A stretch of 64,000 bases of DNA from Lantana camara (taxonomy: Eukaryota > Streptophyta > Magnoliopsida > Lamiales > Verbenaceae): assembly GCA_037501455.1 (NCBI GenBank), contig CM074864.1, positions 34,002,001 through 34,066,000 on the forward strand. Reading direction: 5' to 3'. Positions 41,901 through 53,147 of this stretch are shown here, in pieces (position 1 is the first letter of the stretch; each line of letters starts with the position of its first letter). The notes below the pieces were generated by a model that did not search any database, had not been told where the DNA came from, and saw only the letters and a program-made list of their open reading frames with translations. The translations under genes and the position numbers were made by a program.

Positions 41901-43456
41901 ACTTGGCTAGTTTGGAGTTGGAAACTCAAAAGGAAGATGAGTCGTTCAAATTAAGGGCTTGTATTCGGAACATTACGATTCAGCCAGATCTTCAACATAG
42001 ATTGTTTGATGCTCAGAGAACTGATCCTGAAGTTCAGAAGTTAATAGAGAAGGCTCAAACAGATTCAGAAGGTCCTTTTGGGTTTGATGATACTGGACTT
42101 CTGAGATTCAAGAATCGAGTTGTTGTGCCGGAAGAGTTGCAAAGGAGTATACTCGAAGAAGCCCATCGGTCAGGGTATTCGATACATCCAGGAGGGAACA
42201 AGATGTATAAAGACTTGAAATAATTCTATTGGTGGAATGGTTTGAAACGGGATGTAATCAACTTCGTGAGACATTGTATGACTTGCCAAGTGGTAAAGGC
42301 GGAACATCAGAAGCCATCAGGGCTCCTTCAACCATTACCGATCCCAGAATGGAAATGGCAACAGATTGCCATGGACTTCGTTACGGGTTTGCCAAAGGTG
42401 AAAGGAGGATTTGATGGGATTTGGGTGATCGTGGATCGTTTAACTAAATCAGCTCATTTTCTAGCCATCAGGATGTCCGACAAAGTGAATAAACTAGCCA
42501 AGAGGTATTGTGATGAGATTGTGAGACTTCATGGAGTACCGGTTAGTATTGTGTCAGATCGAGATCCAAGGTTTACTTCGAGGCTGTAGCAAGAACTTCA
42601 AAAGAATTTGGGATCAAGGCTTCAGTTTAGCACAGCTTTCCATCCTCAAACCGATGGACAATCAGAGAGGTTGATTAAGTATTTAGAGGATATGCTGAGG
42701 GCGTGTGCCTTGGATTTTCAGAGCTCGTGGAATGAGCAGTTGCCATTAATCGAATTCGCTTATAATAATAGCTATCAGGCCTCGATTGAGATGGCACCGT
42801 ATGAAGCTCTTTATGGAGGAAAGTGTCGATCCCTATTGTTCTTCGACTTAGAAGAATGGAATTGGACTAAACAAGAAGGAGTGAAAAGAGGAGAATAGAA
42901 GGATAAACCTTCTAAGGTCGTGCAGGATGCAATAGATAAAGTCCAAATAATTAGACAACGGATGAAAGCTGCTCAAGATCGACAAAAGAGCTATGCCGAC
43001 CAAAGAAGGAAGAACCTTGAATTCGAAGTTGGAGATAGAGTCTTCTTAAAAGCGCCTCCACGTAAAGGATTCTCAAGAATTGGTCGAGGTGGAAAACTGA
43101 ACCCCCGGTATATGGGACCGTTTGAGATTTTGGAGAGAGTGGGTGATACAGCTTATCGTTTGGATTTACCTCCGAGTTTGACAGGGATTCATAATGTCTT
43201 TCATGTTTCCCAACTCCGAAAGTATTATCGAGATGAATCCGAGGTTTTACCTGTTGAAGAAGTGGAATTAGAACCGAGTCTTACCTTCGTACAAAAACCA
43301 ATTAAGATATTGGATCGAAAGTTTCAGGAACTCAGGAATCGGCATATTCCACTGGTTAAGGTCCTTTGGAGGAGTGATAAGACCGAAGAGGCTACATGGT
43401 AAACGGAGGAGAAGATGAGAAAGTTTCACCCAGAATTGTTTCCGAACGAACAGTGA
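38993..43456 (+). pseudogene. Tekay chromovirus gag-pol, nonsense-mutated, no frameshift
   Basis: ATG 38993 opens [18 protein letters not shown], and the frame can be followed to the proper stop TGA 43454-43456 (1487 codons). It is interrupted by stops at 40988, 41237, 42221, 42587, 42896 and 43400. Numbered from the ATG: gag; knuckles [14 protein letters not shown] (294) and [14 protein letters not shown] (314, CCHC); protease DPGA (381-384); RT with FIDD (709-712); RNase H TDAS (Asp 858); integrase Asp 1128, Asp 1189 and Glu 1225, with 35 residues between the last two; and a chromodomain-like end (KILDRKFQELRNRHIPLVKV, then WRSDKTEEATW) from about 1440. Catalytic residues are kept, unlike the copy at 1-3115. 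Confidence 0.95.
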
Positions 43457-43475
43457 ATCCGAGGACGGATTCTTT

Positions 43476-43490
43476 TTAAGGGGGAGAGGT
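43476..43490 (+). other. Polypurine tract
   Basis: TTAAGGGGGAGAGGT directly precedes the 3' LTR. The collapsed element at 8700-8719 keeps the same tract. Confidence 0.88.
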
Positions 43491-45066
43491 TGTAACATCC
43501 CTATTTTTCGTTCGTACAGGTATGGCGTATGTGTATTAATTGCGCAATTTGAATTAATTAATTATGTGATTATTTGGTTATTTATTTAATTTAATTTTAA
43601 TTTAATCATTTAATTTCGTTAGTTTAATTAATTAATTTTGTAATTAGATTAATTAATTTTATTTTATTACGTTAATGTTAATTGTTATGTTAATTATGTG
43701 TTTACATGTTAATTATGTATTAATTAATATCATTTGCTAATTACGTGTCAATATAAATTAATTGTATAATTATTTTAATTACCGAATTACTTAACGAAAA
43801 TATTGGGTATTATTTGAATTTTTGTGAACAATTATTTGATGCCATTGAAACGTGCGCCGTTCGTGCCCGAATTCAATTCCAATTTTTGTGAATTTTTTAT
43901 ATGCGTAATTTATGTGAGTTATGTTTACGTGTGTATGCTCGACGCTCGTTTTCGATCTCGTTTTACATGTTTTCGGATTTAATTTCTTTTACGGGACCAA
44001 ATGGACGTTAAAGGGCATTTAGCGCACCTTTGGTTCCGGAAGCCGTAACTTGAGCTAGGGGACTCGGATTCGAGTTCCGTCACCTTCGCTGAACTTGTAT
44101 CGAAAATTCAGGTTTAACGAATCAAGCCTTATATTTTTCTAAGCCCGTTTGAACCTCCGAAATTCGACCGAAACTTGACGCGGCAGATTTGTACCTCTCA
44201 AGCCATTAAATTAATACTTAGCCCATACCCTAACCTAAACCCACCTAACCTTGACCATATTACACCAAACACAACACATTTCAGGCTCCCTATCACCTCA
44301 TCCCCGTCACTGTTCACAGGAGCCGTTTCAGCCAAGTTTGAACTCCATTTCTCTCGTCTTCGTTCTTGGCCGAGAGTGGGAGAGACCAGACACTTCCTTC
44401 TTCTTTCTCGCTTCTTTCTTGCAGGTAATGTGTGTAATGTGTCTAGATTTTATTCTTAATCCATTCTACCGATTGTTCTTGGCTGTGGTTTGAATTTTGT
44501 TGATTTTGGAACAATTCGTGCACAGTTTTGGATCTGAGATTTGATAATCTGCTCAAACCTTACCTGTTAGTTCTTGTTGAATTCATGGATCTTATATGAA
44601 CTTAGGAGTATGATTTATGATATATGAACCGTGTTTGAGTGATTTAATCAAAGCTTTATTAGATCTGAAATTTTTGCTCCTCTGTTTCTGGAAATCCGTT
44701 GCTGCTGTAAATTCTGAGAAAGTGGGGTGGTTTAAGGCATGAAATTAACTGCTGTCATTGCTACGTTGCGCTTGTTGTTTCTTGTACATTTTGGCATGAA
44801 TTTATGCTTGAGTTTAGCCCTTAATTTGCTGCTTATGCCTGCTCTGCTACTGTTATGTTTTGCTCTGTTTTTCCTGCCCTGAATGCCGCTCCTGCTGCTA
44901 TAAATATGGACTGAAGTTGCTGTGTTGAATGAACTGCTGCTGCCGTGATGTTGTGTGCTGCTGCTGCAAAATTTTGGGTGCATGTATAATATATGTACGT
45001 GTGTGTATATATATATAATATATGTGTGTGCATGTGTGTTATTATATCTAATGCACGCTGTACGTG

Positions 45067-45106
<40 letters not shown>

Positions 45107-46885
45107 GCATATGTAATATTTGCATACATGAGTGCGTATGAATATATATATATATATATATATGTGTGTGTATATAAATTATAGTATATGCATGCATGTG
45201 GTTGTGTATTATATAAATAAGTATATATATTAATAGTGTATTATAAATATATATATATATATAGGTACGTATTGTATGTATATATATAGTATCTATATAT
45301 TTTTTTCTATATTCAGTTGTATATATATATGTGTTTTATAATTTGTATTTATATTTGCATTTGTATGAATTTGTTGAAATTGTAAATGTGTGTATTAAAT
45401 GTTTAAATTGAATTGTATGTCTTATTTCATTTATTTTATGACAATAAACTGTATTCTTGAATATGGAATTGTTATATGTTTTTCGTAATGTGACATATAT
45501 GATTTATGAATTATAAGACGTATGAACGTGAAATCGTTGAGAATGAAATGTATTAATTGAATTAATTGCCTATTTGAATTTATTTCATGAATTATAAATT
45601 TTATGCATTTCATATCATATGCATAACATTGCCGTGCGTCGTAAGTGGTCATTTTGAGTCTTACACTGTCCCTTTTACACAGATTCGGGTACGGTTGGAG
45701 ACGAGGGCGAGCCTTGAGGTGTTTGTGCCTAATTCTTGTGATTTTCGAGGTGGGTTTCTCTTCTATTAGTTAAGATGACCCGATATATCCCTACTTGAAA
45801 AGTTTTAAGCCAAAAATTATAATATATATATAAATATCGAGTCTTTTTATCGAGTAAATGATTTTTTTTTTAAACGTGAACCCTTTTATGTATAAATTCC
45901 TACCTGATTTTGGCAAATGCATGTATGATTATGAATCACACGGGCCCCGGGACTTAGTGCACGTGGCGATCCGGGGAGGCGAGGGCCGACGGTGATCCCG
46001 TGTACTAGTTCCACCAAACTAACGGCGACTCCGGACCTCGCTAGGAGATTGGCGGGGAATGGGAGCCGAGTGCCTTTGAGGGATTCATGTACCCTCATTG
46101 TGCCTATGTATGAACCGGTGGTCAGGTCTAGCTAACTTGTCCACCAACCGGAGGAAGAAGGAGTATATGTATGATTATGAATCGTATGACTGTGCACAAA
46201 AGATTGATTATGCATGATAACGAATGAATATCGATTATGAATAATGATTATGATTACACGAGGTGTTGGTTGGAGATAATGCACGCCCCTCGCCAGGGCT
46301 ATGAATACCTTTATGAATGAAAATGATTGTGGTAATCCCGAAGATGTCTTTCTTTGTTTTCACCCACTTGGGAAATTATTCTAAAAACTTCGTCGGGATT
46401 ACTACTTGCATGAATATATTTAAATTCCGCGATACTTATATATTATGCCCCCGTTTTATACCCACCAGTCTCCTATAGACTGAACCCGTATTGTTTTCAG
46501 TTGTGTTATGCAGGTTTTGGAGTGCTAGGCGGGAATACGAGTCGTCTAGGTCTTGCATTTGTACCTAGCACTCACTACATACCTTATTTTGTCATACTCT
46601 ACTATATGATATGAATTGTTATGAATTCGGGCGTACTTGTTTTGTAGGCCGTGTGGCCGCGTTGATTATGACTTATGACTTATGATTATGCTTCCGCGTA
46701 TTTATCATTTTGACTCTGATTATATATCTGTTGGTGCTTGATTGGTTTAAGGGTTAGCTCCCGCCTAGCTTAGAGTGTGTGTTGTGTCCCCGTTCGCCGT
46801 GATTCGACACGTGTATGGACTTCCATTTCATATGCGGGTCGGGTCTCGGTACGGGGGATGTGGTACCTTACGCTCGGGTGCTACA
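43491..46885 (+). repeat. 3' LTR of the Tekay chromovirus
   Basis: A copy of 35390-38777 with scattered substitutions and microsatellite length changes (TA runs at 45072-45104 and about 45140). Hairpin at 46466-46482 and box GCTAGGCGGGA near 46524. It ends GCTACA at 46885, followed by CCCGC. Confidence 0.93.
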
Positions 46886-46890
46886 CCCGC

Positions 46891-47855
46891 ACTGTGACCC
46901 GACACGTGTACGAAATGAAAAGTCCGTACACGCACCAAGCCACAGTGAACGGGTGACAAACGAAAACCAACCTAAGCTAGGCGGTACCTTAACCCTGTAC
47001 AAGTGCAATTATGCAAAACCTGAATGCGGAAGCGAAACAAAATACGAATTCTCAAAACTTTATTCAGCAATCATAATTCATATATTTCAAAAGGTAACTC
47101 AACATCAACTAAACGGGTTCAACTGCCCTAGAAACCTGTCCCGATCAAACATATAATCAAAACGGGTTCATCTAAACCGAGCACCTGTCCTAACCTGTCC
47201 CGAAATTCATACATCCAAATCATGCGTACCAACCTGCATAATATATACATATCATATAATTAGTTTCCTTCACAAATCAAAACAAGGTATTTAACAAATC
47301 AAATAGACCGACACAGACTCAACAGACCCGACTCAAAGCCGCCTAGCTCAAACCTGCAAGAACATAAAAGTGGAAAAGAAGGGGGAGGGTCAGTCTCTAG
47401 AAGACTGAGCGAGCAGGAGCAGTAAATATATATAAAAACATGCGCATGCAAGTCAGAAATCCCGAGCAAGGTTTTATTTAAAGTTAGTTCCCACAAAGGG
47501 CAAGAGAATAACTAAGCAATGCTCGGACTTTACGACTAATAATATTAAAATCATTAAGTTCATAATTCATACATAAACATAAAGGCTCGGCGAGTGAGCG
47601 TGCATTATCTCCAACCAAACTCCGACCGTGTACGACAAATATCATTGATACACTAAATAGGTGATCATGCAATATATCATAATACACACAAATCATATAT
47701 CATATCCTAAAACATATTCGTTTGGGCAATCCGTGTCCCGGCCTTCCCGCATGGTGCCTATCAATCATAACATAATCATAATCATAATCATAAAATAAGT
47801 TCCAACCTTCTTCCTCCGGGTGGTGGACGGGTTAGCAAGACCCGACCACCTCATA
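46891..47855 (-). repeat. Minus-strand Tekay-type LTR, continuation of 35354-35389
   Basis: It resumes after the duplicated CCCGC with the usual CACACGTACCAAGCC-like terminal segment, the CTAGGCGG box (about 46977), the hairpin TCAGTCTCTAGAAGACTGA (47390-47408) and the CGGGTGGTGGACGGGTTAGC segment. It is cut at 47856 by another LTR in plus orientation; TCATA precedes that insertion. Confidence 0.82.
47390..47408 (-). promoter_or_regulatory. LTR hairpin, 7-bp stem variant
   Basis: TCAGTCT CTAGA AGACTGA has a perfect 7-bp stem and 5-nt loop, at the position of the 17-nt hairpins in sibling LTRs. Confidence 0.6.
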
Positions 47856-49935
47856 TGTAACAGCCCTAACCTGGGCCGAGTTGGAAAAGGTAAAGTAAAG
47901 GGGTTATTCAAGAAGCACTTATAATCTCGGTCTTTATTTATTCTCTTCATGCATTACATCTTATGTGACTTATGTGCTTTTATGTGTTACACTTTAATTA
48001 AATGATCGTAGATTTAATTATTTCCTTTATTTAACTCGTACCTTGAAACTCTTCTCATAAAATCCTAGAATTCTAGTATTCATTCCCTTTTAGCACCTAA
48101 AACCCTTTCATATGCTTCAAAACCCATTCCTACAGTTTTAGGGTGGAAATTACGAAAATACCCCTATAGTTCAAAAATATTCCTACGTTCCTCGAAACAC
48201 TTTCACTACACAATATTGTAACCAAAAGAATCCTCACATTATTTCGAGGATCGTGATACTCTCCGTGAACCATAATTCCCTTCCTAACTTCCGTAGTATT
48301 AAAAACCGGTGAAAACCCTAGCTTATGATTCGATCATCAATAAATCCTTACTCCTCTACTTTTTGATATTCAATATTATAACCAAAACGATCCTCAAATT
48401 ATTTTATGAATTTTCATGCATTTACCAAAAACTCGATTTCACCATAGCATATTTTATAAATGTTTTCCTTTCTAAAAATCACCATTTTAAACAATTAGCT
48501 TTTATTCAATAGTCAAAATTATACTTAAAACGATTCTTGAATTTTTCTCTACATTATAGTGATTTTTCCAAACTCTAAACTTTATTATAGCTTCGTTTAT
48601 ATAATTTTCTCATGATTTTCATCAACTTTAGTGTTCATAATTTATAAACAAAAAGTCTAAATATTCCACATTTATAATCAAAACGAAGCTCGTTTTTCAC
48701 TCATTCTTTCATTAATTTACTACTTCAACGTTTTACCTCTCGACTCTTGAATAAATTTTACATTTATTTTTATTTCAAGATGACATCATCCATGACCTCA
48801 TGCTCTTCTAGAAGGATTAATTAAATGAACATAATTTCTCCACATTTCCTAACTAATTACCTAGCATTTGTTCATAATGTAATTTAACCACATCTCCAAA
48901 TTAATCACCAAGCATTTGTATGAATTAGGAGACATCCACATCCCCCTTAAACTTTCATTTATTGCTTAGAGACCCCTCATGACTACCTATAAATACCCCC
49001 TCAAGCCTCATTTGTACTTCACAAATCAACACACAAAATCACTCTCTTCTCTCCCCAACCTCACGCCATTCCCTCCCCTCTCTCTCTAAGGTATGTTTTC
49101 TTCTATTATTTCATGCTTTATATTATGTTCTTAGTATAATAATAATAGTAGCATGTCTAGGATTAATTAAATTATGCTTTAGGAATTTTATTTTATGAAA
49201 TATGTGCATAATTGTTAGTTAAATACAATGTGTGCACATATGGAATTTTATTTAATTAAATGCATGAATTATGATATGATATAATGTGAGTATGTATTTA
49301 AATGATTATGATCTTGTTTGATTAAATTCATGCCTAGAATAATTTATTTAGAATTATTTTTCATAGAAAGTTTATATATTTTGCTATATTATGCTTCAAA
49401 TCTTATGTTATGAATATGAATATAATCAAGCATGTGTAGAACATTTTATGAATACTTGAAGATTTGAATAAATTCATGTTTAGGAATTTGTTTATGAATC
49501 ATATTTCATGAAAAGTTTATATATTATGCTCATTTATTCTTTAATCTTATGTTATGACTATGAGTTTGATCAAGAATGCCTAGAACATCTTATGGATATT
49601 CAAACATGATGAAGAACATGTTCTTGATGTTCTTGAAATATGTGTGTACCGTGTGCTATTGTGTGTAAGTGTGTGTTTGATTTTATGTTTAAAAGTATTT
49701 AATCCCCTATGTTTAAATAGTAACCGTTTTTCAATAGTAACTTTGACTTTTGACTTTAAATATGAATTTTGACCAATAATATCATGTAGTAATTTCAAGA
49801 ATTAATATAAAATAAAATTTGGTTTTATTTAAGAAAGGACTTTTGTCTAACGATTTCAAAATCGGGGATTAAATAACGTTTTCAAAATCGGGTTCACCTT
49901 TATTAAAAATAAACCTTAATTTGGATTTATAAATT
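47856..49935 (+). repeat. Left part of a plus-strand LTR of a different family
   Basis: It starts TGTAACAGCCCTAACC (47856). U3 holds degenerate direct repeats around AATATTRTAACCAAAA (48209, 48371, about 48510, about 48640). A TATA box (48987) and a CT-rich leader ending CTCTAAG/GTATG (donor-like, GT 49091-49092) follow. The Athila at 49936 interrupts it; it resumes at 62609 and runs off the window. No palindrome array of the other families is seen. Confidence 0.75.
48987..48995 (+). promoter_or_regulatory. LTR TATA box
   Basis: CTATAAATA is followed by a C/T-rich leader and a donor-like GT at 49091, the standard plant LTR promoter layout. Confidence 0.65.
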
Positions 49936-51464
49936 TGATAGACAAATTTTGAACCCAAGTGTAAGTTCTAAATCCGATTGCAACACTTAAGGTATCGTAT
50001 CCACAGGGAAGGGAATTCAACAACCACTTTTATGACTATTTCTAATCTAGAGACCGGAAAAGATTGACCAGGTTGTACTATACTACTATGACAAAATTAA
50101 ACTTAACTAATAAGAAATCAATCACACGAGCTAACAAATAAACACGAGAATTAACCACTTAATTAAAACAGGTTGGGGAGTAAATCATATGCTCTTTTAT
50201 GATCAAATCAATACTTAAGTACGGACGTATGATTCTTCAACCTAATCACGATGTTATATCTAGCTTCTTTCGAAGGCTAGATGCCTAATTAATTAAGCCA
50301 AGTGTTGTTCTCACAATCACTTAGTAACCAAATTAATCGAATAAAGCAAGATTAGTGTATTTAAAACCTAGCGGCTTGGCATGGAATTCTAAATACGGGT
50401 TGTAGAAATTAGGGTTAAATGTCTTTAAGCCCAAAAGATCTAAGTTTCAGAAAACACTCTCAATTATCCTCAATCTCTCGATTATCGGATAATTTACAAC
50501 ATGTTCATGGATGGCCAATCCATTCCCAGCTTATTCAATACCGTTTTCCTAACAAAGAATCACACAAATTGACTCAAGCATTAATTCAAACACCTTAGAT
50601 GCATAATCCTTACCCCCTAACCCTAGGAGATTAGTTCCTCATAATTGGATCAAAACTCATTAAGATCAAAGGAATTGCATTCAAAATAATCATGTCTAAC
50701 ATAAACATCAAAACGGAATTAATAATTCTGAATTCTAACCTAGTTATCCACAAACGAATCTAAAACAAGAAATTAATTCTACTAGAATTGAAAACCAAAA
50801 CTTGAGGAATTAGTTTGATCGGGAAGCAGTAAATAAAACCAAATTGACAAAGTCTTGTGATTGAAATGAATCTTCAACTCTCTATCTTCGTGTTTCTTCG
50901 TTCTTCAAGTGTTCTTGAACCTCTGGGAAAAACGTAGTCCAAAAGCTCCTTTATTCCGCCTCAAAACCGTGTATATATAGGAGTTCGAATCCTAAACCGG
51001 CCCGTGACACGCGCGTGCAAGGGTCTTGCCTTAAAATGTGACACGCCCGTGTCACCTAATAAAATCGTATTTGCGCTTTTCTACTTGGCACGGGGGTGTC
51101 AAAACCTGTTCTTCTCGATGACACGGGGGTGTCAAAATCTCCCGGTCTCTCTGTACCCAACCACGGTCGTGCAGAAAACTACTCTTCATAGGTGACACGG
51201 GCGTGTCACCTCCTGGAATCCGAGGGCTTTTTCTGTACTGAGACACGGGCGTGTCTCAGTTTACTCTTCCACGGGGACACGGGCGTGTCCCCTAGAATCT
51301 CTCGTTTTTTCGCCCTTTATTGCATGGTTTTGCTTTTACTTCATCTTTTCAACTCCAAGGTGAAAGGTACCTAATAGGGAGCATAAATCACGTTATAAGT
51401 TCTTAAAACTGCTTGAATTTAACTAAATTTGCCCTACAAATCCATGCAATAAACTGATACATCA
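49936..51464 (-). repeat. 3' LTR of the intact Athila
   Basis: In element sense it begins TGATGTATCAG (51464) and ends TTTGTCTATCA (49936). U3 carries array H (51004-51292). TATA-like CCTATATATAC is at 50981-50971. It is the same length as the 5' LTR. Confidence 0.95.
51004..51292. repeat. Palindrome array H (GACACGGGCGTGTC), Athila 3' LTR
   Basis: Eight members, among them GTGACACGCCCGTGTCAC (51038-51055), GACACGGGGGTGTC (about 51120), GGTGACACGGGCGTGTCACC (51191-51210), TGAGACACGGGCGTGTCTCA (51239-51258) and GGGGACACGGGCGTGTCCCC (51273-51292). Core centres step 34, 47, 33, 40, 34, 48 and 34. The core ACACGGGCGTGT is constant in the last three members while the outer four bases change on both sides in a complementary way (GGTG/CACC, TGAG/CTCA, GGGG/CCCC). 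Confidence 0.93.
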
Positions 51465-51479
51465 AACTCCCCCAAACTT
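51465..51479 (-). other. Athila polypurine tract
   Basis: The minus strand reads AAGTTTGGGGGAGTT and abuts the 3' LTR start TGATG. Confidence 0.88.
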
Positions 51480-52036
51480 ACATATTGCGCGTCCTCGAGC
51501 AATTGAGAAAATTACATCAAACCACCTCAAAATCAATCTCTCAAAGGAGCAATTTTCAGAATTTCACTAAAACAAGTCTAGCCCATCAAACACATTTCAA
51601 TCAGACACAAGAATCAACACAATGGTATAAGTCAAATATCCTCGTGTAGTGTGTGAATTCGAACAAGAAAATGTACAATGGTCAGAACACCAAACTAATG
51701 ATTCCTTCCTAAGTACCAATGATAGACTTCGGAAAACATTCTTCGCACCTATCTCCACTAATGGAATTGACCTAGAATTAAGGATCGGAAGGTCTTTCGA
51801 GGCTTGTAATGTGGGCTCGGGGTTAAGGTTATGGAATTTTTAGTATAGTAGTGACTCAACACACCTAGCTCACCCATTCAAATTTCCATGGTTGCCATCT
51901 TCGTCTTCCCCATCAAACTCCCCCAAACTTGGACCTTGTCCAAGTTTGTCACATACAGACAGTCTAAAAATTTCTTCTGTTTCAAATCTACTCAATGCTC
52001 TTCACAAAAGTATATATATATATATATTTTTTTTTC

Positions 52037-52069
<33 letters not shown>

Positions 52070-53147
52070 TCCCCTTTTTGCTTACACAACTCGTTCTTTT
52101 ACTACTTCCTTTTAAATTCTTCTATTCTTTCAGCATCTAAGATTATCTCTTATTTCTTCTCTTGGTTTCTCATCAGGAATTTAGCAGCATCTTCAATTGA
52201 TTCAAACGAGTGAGCAAAGTGTGACTCAAGGGTAAGTTTATGGTGCTGTGCCTGTGGCTTATAATGCGGCTACAAAAATTAATGGCACAACACTTAGGCT
52301 CAGCGGGGTCAATAGGATTTCGTTCTTTAGTACTAATGGCTCAATAGCGAGGCTACCTCCGACATGAATGCCTAAGTCATCTCCCTAACTCTTCGTCAAT
52401 TCAAAATTCCGCTTCAATAGGACTAAAATGCCTCCTAATCCACTTCTCAGTATTATTCAAGAATTACTAATTCAGTATCCTAACCTAAGTACATGACCTT
52501 GTTCCAATGTGCACAAAAATAAGGATATTCCACCATTCCAAAGTATCAATACTCACACCTAACTTCATGCATTCAACTAGCCTAACTCACTTTGGCAAAC
52601 TTCCAACAATCAAACCTCATCGAAAAATTAAAAATTTTGGCTTATTTTCTTTTCAGCAATCATCTTTTCATGCTCAAAGATATCACAAATTCAAGTAAGT
52701 CAATCCCCAACGCATCTTCCTATGCACAATATTAGCAATACAATCCAAAACTTTTTGCCCCTCTCCCCCAAACATAAATCATGCAATGTCCCCATGCATA
52801 AAAGAAAAAGGAAAGAAGGCAAAAAGAAAACTCCCTCAACACTGCGAAGAACCCGGCAACAAGCTATTCATCACCCCTAACCTGCACTTAAACGACTAAA
52901 ACACGGATCATAAGCTAAGCAGAGCAAATGATAATCACATGCAATTAACAAGAAAGCCCTGTCGTCAAGTACGTCAAATAACCATAAGAATAATTAGCAC
53001 AGTGCAATTAGTTAGGTTAGTGTGGTGAATTATATCATCATACAGACCAAGGCAGAGAAAATGAAAGACTAGAAAAGAAATCACTCAAGGAAAAGATGGC
53101 GGGTACTGTGGCGGCTGGCTTGAGCTACTCGCTCCGGCGCCTCCAAA
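51480..53147 (-). other. Athila spacer between ORF2 and 3' LTR
   Basis: There is no gene here. It holds a second exact copy of the PPT plus LTR-start bases (51911-51930), a weaker third (about 52764), a TA/poly-T tract (52012-52067) and a purine-rich AAAGAAAAAGGAAAG stretch (about 52800). Small Phe-rich frames over the T-tract are low-complexity artefacts. Confidence 0.7.
51911..51930 (-). repeat. Second copy of the PPT/LTR junction
   Basis: CATCAAACTCCCCCAAACTT is identical to 51460-51479, where it spans the LTR start (TGATG) and PPT. Here it lies 450 bp upstream (element sense) with no LTR beside it. Confidence 0.8.

Larger units (their letters stand above)
35390..46885 (+). mobile_element. 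Full-length Tekay chromovirus (11.5 kb), target duplication CCCGC
   Basis: LTRs 35390-38777 (3388 bp) and 43491-46885 (3395 bp) both begin TGTAACATCCC and end GCTACA, and are nearly identical by eye. CCCGC flanks the element at 35385-35389 and 46886-46890. Between the LTRs lie a Met primer site, gag-pol in one frame (38993-43456, with nonsense mutations) and a PPT. The C-terminal chromodomain of pol and the RT sequence identify the Tekay chromovirus lineage. It inserted inside another LTR near its terminus. Confidence 0.95.

Noticed and set aside
47856..49935. A host gene promoter (TATA box, leader, GT donor)
   Set aside because: The segment starts with an LTR terminus (TGTAACAGCCC), has no coding sequence after the donor and resumes as LTR-like sequence at 62609.
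51004..51374. Short open frames repeating a TRAC / DTPVS-like peptide in the arrays (also 55105-55359 and 62143-62513)
   Set aside because: The repeated peptide is a by-product of translating the repeated palindromes. The frames lie in U3 or spacer sequence and are not conserved as proteins.
51888..52213. Phe-rich small proteins over the poly-T tract
   Set aside because: Low-complexity translation of a TA/T tract in the Athila 3' spacer.
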